Positions 33,159 through 40,783 of a stretch of DNA of 48,666 nt are shown here, piece by piece (the stretch's first letter is position 1; every line of letters starts with the position of its first letter). Below the pieces are notes generated by a model. That model saw only the letters and a list, made by a program, of their open reading frames with translations, searched no databases and had not been told where the DNA came from. Position numbers and translations under genes: made by a program. This stretch comes from Bacillota bacterium (lineage in GTDB: Bacteria; Bacillota; Sulfobacillia; JAJZYS01; JAILZS01), in the NCBI GenBank assembly GCA_023512375.1, contig JAILZS010000017.1:1-48666 (forward strand). The letters run 5' to 3'.

Positions 33159-34109
33159 ATGATCATCGTAGGCAGCTCCAACGCGCGCGTCGGGCTCCCG
33201 TTGGGGATGGCGGTGCTGCGCCGGGGCGGTTCGGCCCTGGACGCGGTGGAGGCGGCGATCCGGGCGGTGGAGAGCAACCCGGACGACCACACGGTGGGGC
33301 TTGGGGGCCTACCCAACCTCCTGGGCGTGGTGGAGCTGGACGCCAGCATCATGGACGGGCGCACGCGGGCGGCGGGGGCGGTGGCGGCCGTACGCGGCTT
33401 CGAACACCCCATCTCCATCGCCCGCCGGGTGATGGAGGAGCTCCCCCACGCCTTCCTCGTGGGGGAGGGGGCGGAGCGGTTCGCGCGCGAGTGCGGCTTT
33501 CCCCCCGCCGAGCTGCTCACACCGGAGGCACAGGCCATCTACCAGCGCGGCATCCGGGGCGAGGGTACGGGGGAGGTGCGCTACGGCGAGGCCATCCTGC
33601 GCGCCATGGCGTCGCGCCTGGCCATGCAGCCGGAGCGGGCGTCGGGGCGGGACGCCGGCACGGTGAACGTGATCGCCCTGGACGGCGAGGGCCACCTGGC
33701 GTCGGGCGTGAGCACCAGCGGCTTCGCCTGGAAGTACCCCGGGCGGGTGGGCGACTCGGCCGTCATCGGCGCCGGCAACTACTGCGACGACCGTTACGGC
33801 GCCGCCGCCTGCACGGGGCGGGGCGAGATCGCCATCCGCGCCGCCACCGCCCACACGGTGGTGGAGCACCTCTCCCGCGGCGACTCCCCCGAGGAGGCCG
33901 GCCGCAAGGCGATGGAGGCCCTGAACGAGCTGGCCGACCCGTTCTTCAGCGCCATGAACGTGGTGGTGCTCGCCCCCGACGGCCGCCACGCCGCCTTCTC
34001 CAGCCTTACGGCGGCGACGTACGCGGTCATGGACGAGCGCTCGCCCGAGGTGCGGGAGATCCCGCGCACGTTCGTGCCCGTACGCGCCGACGGCGCCGGC
34101 CGGGCGTAG
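33159..34109 (+). CDS. N4-(beta-N-acetylglucosaminyl)-L-asparaginase / isoaspartyl peptidase family
   Basis: 316-residue N-terminal-nucleophile hydrolase that should cleave itself before the catalytic Thr. The family signature is the AGTVNVIALDGEGHLASGVS region with the likely nucleophile near T168, then TSGFAWKYPGRVGDS, IGAGNYCDDRYGAAACTGRGE and HAAFSSL. The N-terminal part (ALDAVEAAIRAVESNPDDHT, then GLGGLPN) matches glycosylasparaginases. The substrate may be Asn-linked glycan fragments or isoaspartyl peptides. No signal peptide is seen. The ATG at 33159 has GGGAGG eight bases upstream. It converges with the TPR gene 15 bases downstream. Confidence 0.9.
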   Translation: MIIVGSSNARVGLPLGMAVLRRGGSALDAVEAAIRAVESNPDDHTVGLGGLPNLLGVVELDASIMDGRTRAAGAVAAVRGFEHPISIARRVMEELPHAFLVGEGAERFARECGFPPAELLTPEAQAIYQRGIRGEGTGEVRYGEAILRAMASRLAMQPERASGRDAGTVNVIALDGEGHLASGVSTSGFAWKYPGRVGDSAVIGAGNYCDDRYGAAACTGRGEIAIRAATAHTVVEHLSRGDSPEEAGRKAMEALNELADPFFSAMNVVVLAPDGRHAAFSSLTAATYAVMDERSPEVREIPRTFVPVRADGAGRA

Positions 34110-34124
34110 GCCGACCGCGAGCCG

Positions 34125-34784
34125 TCACCGCCCGCGCGCCACCTTCTCGAGGTAGGGGCGCGACGGGTCGCCCTTGGGCAAGGCCTTGAGGGCCTGGCGC
34201 GCGTAGCGCTGCGCCAGGGCGTGCTCCTTGTCGGCCACGTACAGGCCCACGAGGGCGTCCCACGTGCCGTCATACCCGGGGTCGTGGCGCGCGGCGGCCA
34301 GGTACGCCTGGGCGGCGCGGGCGTCCTGGTGCCGGCTCTGGTAGACGAAGCCGAGGTTGAGCCAGCCGAAGGGGTAGCCGGGGTTCACCTGGGTGGCCTT
34401 GAGGTAGTACGCCAGCGCCGCCTTCGTGTTCCCCAGCGACTCCCGGTACACGTTGCCGATGTCGTTGTACGCCTCGGCGAACGAGGGGTCGAGGCGCACG
34501 CACGCCAGGTAGTAGGCGATGGCCTGGCGCGGCCGCGCGTTCTGGAAGGAGGCCACGGCGGCCTCGAATTGGTCGGTGAGGTTCTTGGGGTGGGCGCGGG
34601 CGAGGGCGACGAAGTGGCGCAGGTGGGCCGCCCCCTGGTAGGCGGAGGCGGGGTAGAGCGGCGGGCTGGGGGGCGGTGTGGAAGCGGCGGATGCGCCTGC
34701 ACCGGCGGCGAACGACGCCACCAGGGCGGCCAGGGCGAGGGCCGGGCCGCGCCGGGTGCGGTGGCGGCTGGGCATGCTGGGCAT
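34125..34784 (-). CDS. Exported TPR-repeat protein
   Basis: 219 residues. A signal peptide (about 8-36, ending in an Ala/Ser-rich region) precedes three to four tetratricopeptide repeats (about 75-190), for example YYLACVRLDPSFAEAYNDIG, YYLKATQVNPGYPFGWLNLG and YLAAARHDPGYDGTWDALV. TPR arrays bind other proteins, so an assembly or chaperone role outside the membrane is likely. GAGGGGGG lies about six bases before the ATG. It diverges from the small HTH gene. Its partner is not evident; the surface proteins in this window are candidates only by proximity. Confidence 0.85.
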   Translation of the reverse strand: MPSMPSRHRTRRGPALALAALVASFAAGAGASAASTPPPSPPLYPASAYQGAAHLRHFVALARAHPKNLTDQFEAAVASFQNARPRQAIAYYLACVRLDPSFAEAYNDIGNVYRESLGNTKAALAYYLKATQVNPGYPFGWLNLGFVYQSRHQDARAAQAYLAAARHDPGYDGTWDALVGLYVADKEHALAQRYARQALKALPKGDPSRPYLEKVARGR

Positions 34785-34980
34785 GGGATCCCCCCTCGGG
34801 TTTCTGGCTTGGGCCTACGGCCGGGCGGCGGCGCGGCGCGCCCCGCCTCTCCCGACCCTCATTCGCATCGGGCCCGTCCCCTGTGAGGGTGCGCCGACCC
34901 GCCCCTTGGGGAGGGAAGGCCGGGTGCAACAGTTTTGACACACCCGGCGCGTACCCTTGGGGCGACGGGGGGCGTGGGCG

Positions 34981-35247
34981 ATGGCGGCGGGGACGGGCGG
35001 ACTGGGCGGGACAGGCCCCTGGACGCTTACGGAGGTGGCGGACGCGGTGGGGCTTTCCTACGACACGGTGTGCCGGGACGTGCGCCGGGGCGTGCTGCCG
35101 GCGCGGCGGCGCTCGCACGCGGGCGGGGGGGCCCGCTACCTCGTGACGGCGGAGGATCTGGCCCGGGCGGGGCGGGCGGCGTACCGCGCCGCCGCCTCCG
35201 CCCTCGCCCCGCCCGCCGCGCCGCTGTCGGGGCGAAGCGGCGTCTAG
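34981..35247 (+). CDS. Small excisionase/MerR-type helix-turn-helix protein
   Basis: 88 residues from ATG 34981. A single winged-helix module is recognisable: WTLTEVADAVGLSYDTVCRD, RRGVLPARRR and ARYLVTAEDLARAGRAAY, the excisionase/HTH_17 form of the MerR fold. The Ala/Pro-rich tail has no effector domain. TTG 34957 is an alternative start. TTGACA at 34935-34940 would be a good -35, but no matching -10 was found. No integrase or phage gene is near, so it is more likely a chromosomal regulator than an excisionase. Confidence 0.75.
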   Translation: MAAGTGGLGGTGPWTLTEVADAVGLSYDTVCRDVRRGVLPARRRSHAGGGARYLVTAEDLARAGRAAYRAAASALAPPAAPLSGRSGV

Positions 35248-35287
35248 CGCGCCGGGGGGCGGGGGCCCTAGCGGACGCCCCCGCGCG

Positions 35288-35521
35288 TCAGTCGGACTCG
35301 TCGTCGGGGGCGGCGGGGCCCTCGTCCTCGAGCGTCCGCCCGCCCAGGCGGGCGATGTGGTCGGGGCGGAGGGTCACCTCGGAGGCGATGCTCAGGCGCC
35401 ACGCCCGCCCGCCCCGCACCGGGCGCAGGTGCCATTCGCCCGTGACGGCCATCGCCTCGAGCTCGGTGGTGGCCGCCCTCGCCGCCTGGGCGTCGGCAAA
35501 CTCCAGCTCCACGTACGTCAC
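35288..35521 (-). CDS. Small conserved-looking protein of unknown function
   Basis: 77 residues from GTG 35521 with GGGAGG about eight bases upstream. Longer in-frame extensions upstream are low-complexity and overlap a promoter, so they were not used. The sequence (TYVELEFADAQAARAATTEL, then WHLRPVRGGRAWRLSIASE) looks like a compact alpha/beta domain with an acidic tail (DEGPAAPDDESD), possibly a ferredoxin-like fold. No family is recognised. It diverges from the exported Ig-type protein and converges with the HTH gene. Confidence 0.6.
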   Translation of the reverse strand: MTYVELEFADAQAARAATTELEAMAVTGEWHLRPVRGGRAWRLSIASEVTLRPDHIARLGGRTLEDEGPAAPDDESD

Positions 35522-35596
35522 GCCCACACCTCCCGTCGCCCCGAGTATAGCCTCCCGCCGCGGCGCCGTCGCCGCCGCGGCGGGCGCCAGCATGAC

Positions 35597-35625
35597 TTGA
35601 CAGGCATCGATCCCCAATCGACAAT
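35597..35625 (+). promoter_or_regulatory. Promoter giving a probably leaderless transcript
   Basis: TTGACA at 35597-35602, a 17-base spacer, and GACAAT at 35620-35625. The -35 is perfect and the -10 matches consensus in most positions. Transcription would start about seven bases later, at or beside the ATG at 35632. The seven bases between -10 and ATG contain no ribosome binding site, so the mRNA of the next gene probably begins with its start codon. Confidence 0.65.
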
Positions 35626-35631
35626 TCCGGC

Positions 35632-37554
35632 ATGAACCGACAGATCTTGGATGGAAGGCGATTCCCTGCCTGGCGGGGAGGGGCGGCCGCGGCGGCGGCC
35701 CTCCTCCTCATTGCCCCCACGCCCGCGCCGGAGCCGCCGGCGCCCGACCGCCTCGCGCTCGTGGCTGCCCTTGCCGGCCTCCTCCGCCTGGGGACGGCGG
35801 CGGCGCCGCCGGCGCCGTACGCCGACGTCGCCCCCAACTCTGCGGCGGGGCGTCTCGTCGCCCGCGCCGCCCGGGCGGGGCTCCTCGCCCACCTGCCGGG
35901 CGTGGGACGCGACTTCGGCCCCCGCGCCCCGGCCACGTATCTCTTCGCCGCCGCGTTGGCCGGCGCCGCCCTGGGAGAGGACCTGCCGCCGCCTCCCCCA
36001 GCCCTCGTCGCCCGGCTGGGGCGGGCCGGCGCGGGAGCGGCGGCGGCGCGCCTGGCGGCGCGGGCCGCGGCGGCCGACCTTCTCCCGCCGCCGCCGGCGG
36101 GCGGCTGGTCGGCGCCCCTCTCCCCGGCCGCCTTCCACGCCCTGTTCGCCCGCCTCTCCCGCCGCCTGGACGCCGACCGCCCCTTCGCCCTCGCCCTCAG
36201 GGCGCGCGCCGGCGCCGTGGCGGTGGACGTCCTCGACCCGCTCGCCGTCGCCGTGCGGGGGGCGGGCGGCCGGGCGGCCGGCGTGGTGGCGGGCGAGCGC
36301 CTCGCCTTCCGGGTCCTGTCCCCGAAAGGCGGGCGGGGGGCGGTGGCGGGCGGCGACTTCCTCGCCTCGAGGCCCGGCGTGTACCGCGTGCGCGCCGTCC
36401 TGTCGGGCGGCCTGGCGGGGCGGGGGGTGGCCTCGCCCTGGATCGCCCTCACGGTGTACGGCCGCGCCGTGCGCCTCTCCCTCGCCCTGTCCGGCCCTGT
36501 CCTGGTGGCGGATGGGGAGGACGCCGTCCTCGCCACCGTCTCCCTGCGCGACGCCCGGGGCGATGTCTCCCCCAGCGCCTGCGCCGGCACCGCTTTCACC
36601 CTGTCCGCGCCGCCGCCGCTGCGTCTGAGGTCGCCGCACACGGGTCTCGCCGACCTTGGGGCCCTCACCCTGCCGTGTGCGGCCGGGCAGGCGAGCTTCA
36701 CCCTCGTCGCCCCTGTGGGCGCGGCCCCGGGCCAGGCCCTCCTCACGGCGCGGGCGGCGGGGGCGGCGGTGCGGGCCGACGGCGGACCCATCGCCCCCGC
36801 CCGAGCCGTGCTCGCCGTGGCCGCGCCCGTGCCCACCCGCCTTGCCCTCCGCATCTCCCCCAGCCGGGTGGCGGCCGGGGGTGAGGTGGCGGTGACGGCC
36901 GCCGTCCTCGACCAGGCGGGCGATCCCATGCCGCAGGGCGCCTACGCGCTCCGCCTCACGTCCTCGCCCGCCGTCCTCTCCCCCGCCGCCGAGACGCTCA
37001 CCTACCGGGGCGGGGAGGGGCTTGGCGCCTCGGCCACCCTGGCGGTGGCGGCCGCCGCCCCGCCCGGCCCGGTCACCCTCACCCTTGCCGCCCCCGGCCT
37101 GGACCAGGCGCGGGCGGTCGTACGGGTGGCGGCGGCGGGGGCGGCGGTGCGCCTCGTGGCGAAGGCGCTGGCGTCCGCCGTGCCCCTCGCCGCCGCCCAG
37201 GCGTCGCTCCCCTCCGATCCGGTGGACACGGTGACCGTCACCGCCGTCGACGCCGCCGGCGCTCCCGTGCCGGTGGCCGGCGGCCTGGCCGTACGGGCCT
37301 CGTGGGACGGCAGGGCGCTCGGGCCGGGGGGGCTGGGCTGGGCCGTGGCGCCTGCGCCCGGCCCGGAGGCCGGCTTCACCCTCTCCCTGTTCGGGGGCCC
37401 CGGGCGGGAGGTCCGACCCGGCCTGTACGCCTTCACCCTCTCCTTGCCGGACGAGCCGCAGGTGCCGCCCGTGACGGTCGAGGTGCGGGTGGTGTCGCCT
37501 CCCGCCCCCGCCGCCCCGGCGGGGGCGTCGAAGGGGCGTGGGCGGGCGTGGTAA
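35632..37554 (+). CDS. Exported Ig-repeat protein with degenerate SLH-like N-terminus
   Basis: 640 residues. A signal peptide (about 14-33) is followed by a region (about 38-180) spaced like SLH repeats (PYADVAPNSAAGRLVARAAR, GLLAHLPGVGRDFGPRAPAT) but lacking the classical motifs. Several Ig-like (invasin/Big) beta-domains follow (about 220-610), with phrases such as VSLRDARGD, VTAAVLDQAGDPMPQG and VTAVDAAGAPVPVAGG. The layout and phrases parallel the 1,491-residue SLH protein at 42831-47306, so the two are probably distant paralogues. A cell-surface or S-layer role is likely. Translation seems to start without a leader. The quinone reductase follows 32 bases after the stop. Confidence 0.7.
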   Translation: MNRQILDGRRFPAWRGGAAAAAALLLIAPTPAPEPPAPDRLALVAALAGLLRLGTAAAPPAPYADVAPNSAAGRLVARAARAGLLAHLPGVGRDFGPRAPATYLFAAALAGAALGEDLPPPPPALVARLGRAGAGAAAARLAARAAAADLLPPPPAGGWSAPLSPAAFHALFARLSRRLDADRPFALALRARAGAVAVDVLDPLAVAVRGAGGRAAGVVAGERLAFRVLSPKGGRGAVAGGDFLASRPGVYRVRAVLSGGLAGRGVASPWIALTVYGRAVRLSLALSGPVLVADGEDAVLATVSLRDARGDVSPSACAGTAFTLSAPPPLRLRSPHTGLADLGALTLPCAAGQASFTLVAPVGAAPGQALLTARAAGAAVRADGGPIAPARAVLAVAAPVPTRLALRISPSRVAAGGEVAVTAAVLDQAGDPMPQGAYALRLTSSPAVLSPAAETLTYRGGEGLGASATLAVAAAAPPGPVTLTLAAPGLDQARAVVRVAAAGAAVRLVAKALASAVPLAAAQASLPSDPVDTVTVTAVDAAGAPVPVAGGLAVRASWDGRALGPGGLGWAVAPAPGPEAGFTLSLFGGPGREVRPGLYAFTLSLPDEPQVPPVTVEVRVVSPPAPAAPAGASKGRGRAW

Positions 37555-37586
37555 GGTGAAGGTGTCGTCAAGGGGGAGGGAACGGC

Positions 37587-38549
37587 ATGCGGGCCATCGT
37601 GGTGCGGCGGTTTGGCGATCCCGACGTGCTCGGGTTGGAGGAGTGGCCCCAACCCGCAGCGGGGCCGGGGGAGGTGGTGGTCCGCCTACGGGCCGTGGGC
37701 GTCAACCCCGTGGAGGCGTACATCCGCTCCGGCGGCTACGCCATCCTGCCCACCCTGCCCTACGTCCCCGGCACGGACGGCGCCGGCACGGTGGAGGCGG
37801 TGGGCGAGGGCGTGCGTCGCCTGAAGGTGGGCGATCGCGTATACGTCCACGCCCCCGGCGGCACGTACGCCCAGGCCGTGGCCGTGCCCGAGGGGCGGGC
37901 TTGGCCGCTGCCAGAGACGCTCACCTACGAACAGGGAGCGGCGGTGGGCGTTCCCTATCTCACGGCCCACCGCGCCCTGTTCACGGTGGGCGGGGCGAAG
38001 AGCGGCGAGTGGTGCCTGGTGCACGGCGCCAGCGGCGCCGTGGGCGTGGCCGCGGTGCAGATGGCGGTGGCCGCGGGCATGCGTGTCCTGGCCACCGCCT
38101 CCACGCCCGCCGGCCGCCGCCAGGCCCTGGCCGACGGCGCCGAGGCGGCCTTCGACCACGGCGAGGCGGAGGCCATCCGGGCCGCCACCGACGGCCGGGG
38201 CGTGGACCTCGTGCTGGAGATGGCCGCCCACCGCAGCCTGGGCATGGACCTGGGGTTGCTCGCCCCGGGAGGGCGGGTGGTGGTCGTCGGGTCGCGCGCC
38301 CCGGTGGAGATCGTGCCCCGCGCCCTCATGCAGGTGGAGGGGAGCGTGCGCGCCGTCCTCCTCCACCGCGCCACGCCGGCCGAGTACGAGGCCGCCCACC
38401 GGGCGGTGACGGCCGGCCTGAGGGGCGGCGTGCTCCGCCCTGCCGTCGACCGCGTCCTCCCCCTGGCGCGCGCCCCCGAGGCGCACGCCGCCGTCCTGGC
38501 GGACGGCAAGGTGGGGAAGATCGTCCTCGACCCGGACGCCGACGCCTAG
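37587..38549 (+). CDS. NADPH:quinone oxidoreductase, zinc-less MDR family
   Basis: 320-residue cytoplasmic enzyme of the zeta-crystallin/QOR branch of medium-chain dehydrogenases. The N-terminal GroES-like fold is seen in GVNPVEAYIRSGGY, VPGTDGAGTVEAVG and VGDRVYV. The Rossmann nucleotide loop is VHGASGAVGVAAVQMA near residues 148-163. The structural and catalytic zinc cysteines of alcohol dehydrogenases are absent, as expected for this branch. GGGGGAGGG lies about six bases before the ATG. Its stop shares the bases CTAG with the stop of the converging AbrB gene. Probably detoxifies quinones or other electrophiles. Confidence 0.92.
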   Translation: MRAIVVRRFGDPDVLGLEEWPQPAAGPGEVVVRLRAVGVNPVEAYIRSGGYAILPTLPYVPGTDGAGTVEAVGEGVRRLKVGDRVYVHAPGGTYAQAVAVPEGRAWPLPETLTYEQGAAVGVPYLTAHRALFTVGGAKSGEWCLVHGASGAVGVAAVQMAVAAGMRVLATASTPAGRRQALADGAEAAFDHGEAEAIRAATDGRGVDLVLEMAAHRSLGMDLGLLAPGGRVVVVGSRAPVEIVPRALMQVEGSVRAVLLHRATPAEYEAAHRAVTAGLRGGVLRPAVDRVLPLARAPEAHAAVLADGKVGKIVLDPDADA

Positions 38550-38848
38550 CCGGAGTGGGCGCCCTCCGAGTCGAGGCGCACCAGCTCCTCGGCGCACGAG
38601 CGGCACAGGGGCTTGCCGCGGAAGCGCCCGAAGTCCAGGTCGCCGCCGCAGAACAGGCACCCCTCCCGGTAGGGGGCGAGGTAGATGGCGTCGCCGTCCA
38701 CGAACATCTCCAGCGGGCTTCCGTCCGTCAGCCCGAGCCGCCGGCGGAACTCGACCGGCACGACCACGCGCCCGAGCTCGTCGATGGTGCGGATGAAGTG
38801 ATCGGGGGGCAGGTCCGGCGGGTGGTCCCCGCTCCGTCGTCGAGGCAT
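38546..38848 (-). CDS. AbrB/SpoVT-family regulator with C-terminal zinc ribbon
   Basis: 100 residues. The AbrB swapped-hairpin DNA-binding domain (about 18-62) reads RTIDELGRVVVPVEFRRRLG then EMFVDGDAIYLAPY. A C-terminal zinc ribbon follows with CLFCGG and CRSC, a combination common in Clostridia and relatives, where such proteins act as transition-state or antitoxin-like regulators. ATG 38848 is chosen because GGGAGG lies nine bases upstream; ATG 38854 would leave only three bases. It diverges from the pyrophosphatase gene (147 bases between), which it might regulate. The stop codon overlaps that of the quinone reductase. Confidence 0.9.
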   Translation of the reverse strand: MPRRRSGDHPPDLPPDHFIRTIDELGRVVVPVEFRRRLGLTDGSPLEMFVDGDAIYLAPYREGCLFCGGDLDFGRFRGKPLCRSCAEELVRLDSEGAHSG

Positions 38849-38995
38849 GCGCATCGTCCTCCCAGCGCCGCCCCCATGGGCGGCGGCCGCGATGATCTCT
38901 CCTTTGCCTTCGCCGTCCGCCTGACGCTTCCTGCCATGGCACCGCGCGGCAGGCCTGCCTTTCGTCCCCACCCCCCCGCAGGATAGGATAGGGCC

Positions 38996-39466
38996 ATGGA
39001 GCCGATGTCGCAGGCGCAGGCGTGGGCGGTGCTCGAGTGCGCGCGCGGCCAGGGCGTGCGCACCCGCCTCGACGGCCGGGGCGGAAGCGTGGTCGTGCGG
39101 TCGCTTCCCGCCGGCGTCGTCTACCCGTACAACTACGGCTACGTAGAGGGCACGCGGGCGGAGGACGGGGAGGAGCTCGACGTCTTCGTCCTCGGGCCCT
39201 CCCGTCCGCCCGCCACCCGCCTCCGGGTGGAGGTGGTGGGGGCGGTGGCCTTCGCCGACCGGCGCGGCGACGACCCCAAGCTCCTGGCCGTGCCGGCCGG
39301 GTGGGCGGGGCGCGAGCCGGTGGCGGCCGCGGCCGCGCGCGTGGCGGAGTTCCTCCGGCGCTACAAGGACGACGCCGAGCCGCGCTGGGTGGGCGGCGCC
39401 GTGGGCCAGGAGGCGGCGCTCTCCCTTCTCGCCGCCGCCCGCCGCCGGGGCGGGGGAGAGGCGTGA
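38996..39466 (+). CDS. Divergent family I inorganic pyrophosphatase
   Basis: 156 residues, slightly short of the usual ~175. Landmark residues of soluble pyrophosphatases are in place: the Arg before YPYNYGYVEGT, EDGEELDVFVLG (usual form DGDPLDV), the metal-binding aspartates in FADRRGDDPKLLAVP, and RYKDD near the end. The N-terminal Glu/Lys strand is abbreviated and DGD has become DGE, so activity or metal preference may differ. It would hydrolyse PPi to phosphate in the cytoplasm. It overlaps the dGTPase gene by four bases (GTGA), coupling PPi and nucleotide metabolism. Confidence 0.82.
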   Translation: MEPMSQAQAWAVLECARGQGVRTRLDGRGGSVVVRSLPAGVVYPYNYGYVEGTRAEDGEELDVFVLGPSRPPATRLRVEVVGAVAFADRRGDDPKLLAVPAGWAGREPVAAAAARVAEFLRRYKDDAEPRWVGGAVGQEAALSLLAAARRRGGGEA

Positions 39467-40776
39467 GCGGCCCCGATGCGAGCGCGCTTGCCGCCCGCCG
39501 CCGCCCCTCCCCCCGGCGGGCGGGCGAGGTGCGCGGCCCCTTCGAGCGCGACCGCGCCCGCCTCGTCCACAGCGCCGCCTTCCGCCGCCTGCAGGCCAAG
39601 ACCCAGGTGCTCGGCATCGGCGGCGGGGACTTCCACCGCACGCGCCTCACCCACTCCATGGAGGCGGCCCAGATCGGCGCCGGCGTGCGCCGGGTGCTGC
39701 TCGCCCGCCACCCCGAGCGGGCGGCGCTGCTGCCCGACCGGGACCTGGTGGAGAGCCTTGGGCTGGCCCACGACCTGGGCCATCCCCCCTTCGGCCACGA
39801 GGGCGAGTGTGCCCTGAACTACTGCGTGGTGCGGGCCACCTCGGGTCGGCTGGGGTTCGAGGGCAACGGCCAGACGTTGCGCCTCGTCGCCCGCCTGGAG
39901 TCGCACACCCCGGGGTTCGGCCTCAACCTCACGCGCCGCACCCTCCTGGGGTTGCTCAAGTACCCCGTCCCCTTCTCCCGCCTGGCGCCTGCGCGCTGGC
40001 CGCCGGCCGAGCCCCGCCCCCTCCACCTGGCGCCCTGGTACCCGCCCAAGTGCTACCACGACGAAGAGAGCGACGTCGTGGACTGGATCCTCTCCCCCTT
40101 CGACCCCGACACGCGCGCCTACCTGGAAGAGGTGGTCGCCGTCGAATCCCCCGAGGGCCGCGGCCGGGCCGCCCACCGCGGCCTGGACGCCAGCATCCTC
40201 GAGCTGGCCGACGACATCGCCTACGGCACCCACGACCTGGAGGACGGCGTGGCGCTGGGCCTCATCCGGCGCGAGCACGCCCAGGACCTGGAGCGGGCCG
40301 CGCGTACCCCCTGGGCCCGGCGCCACGGCCTGGGGCGGGCGGTGGCGGAGATGTTCTCCCCCGCCTCCCGCAAGCAGGCGGTGGGGGCGTTGGTGCACGC
40401 CCTGGTCACCGCCTGCCGCCTGACGACGGTGGAGGACGGCGTCCACCCCCTGGCGGGGGTGAACGCCGTCCTCCTGCCGGAGGCGCAGGAGTTTCTCTCC
40501 CTCCTCAAGGCGCTGGTGACGCGCCACATGATCGAGATCCCGGCCGTGCGCACCATGCGCTTCCGCGCCCAGCAGATGCTCATCGCCGTGTTCGAGGCCC
40601 TCCTGTCCGACCCCGAGCACCTCCTGCCGGCCGATTTCGCCCGCCGCTGCGCCCGGGGCGAGGAGGCGGCGCGGGTGACCGCCGACTACGTCTCGGGCAT
40701 GACGGACGCCTTCGCCACCCGCACCTACGAGCGCCTCTACCTGCCCGAGGCGTCCACCGTGTTCGAGCGGACCTGA
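39463..40776 (+). CDS. dgt: dGTPase-like HD-domain triphosphohydrolase
   Basis: 437-residue cytoplasmic enzyme that should convert dNTPs, typically dGTP, to the nucleoside and tripolyphosphate. The motif series fits: FRRLQAKTQVLG, FHRTRLTHSMEAAQIG (first His), LAHDLGHPPFGHEGE (the HD pair), NGQTLRLVARLE, LDASILELADDIAYGTHDLED (last Asp), and YVSGMTDAFATRTY near the C-terminus. The GTG start overlaps the pyrophosphatase stop (GTGA) with GGGGGAGAG upstream. It converges with the beta-propeller gene across seven bases. Substrate range cannot be read from sequence. Confidence 0.92.
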   Translation: MSGPDASALAARRRPSPRRAGEVRGPFERDRARLVHSAAFRRLQAKTQVLGIGGGDFHRTRLTHSMEAAQIGAGVRRVLLARHPERAALLPDRDLVESLGLAHDLGHPPFGHEGECALNYCVVRATSGRLGFEGNGQTLRLVARLESHTPGFGLNLTRRTLLGLLKYPVPFSRLAPARWPPAEPRPLHLAPWYPPKCYHDEESDVVDWILSPFDPDTRAYLEEVVAVESPEGRGRAAHRGLDASILELADDIAYGTHDLEDGVALGLIRREHAQDLERAARTPWARRHGLGRAVAEMFSPASRKQAVGALVHALVTACRLTTVEDGVHPLAGVNAVLLPEAQEFLSLLKALVTRHMIEIPAVRTMRFRAQQMLIAVFEALLSDPEHLLPADFARRCARGEEAARVTADYVSGMTDAFATRTYERLYLPEASTVFERT

Positions 40777-40783
40777 CGTCGTA

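Noticed and set aside
34935-34963. TTGACA upstream of the HTH gene as a promoter
   Set aside because: The -35 is perfect, but no acceptable -10 lies 16-18 bases downstream.
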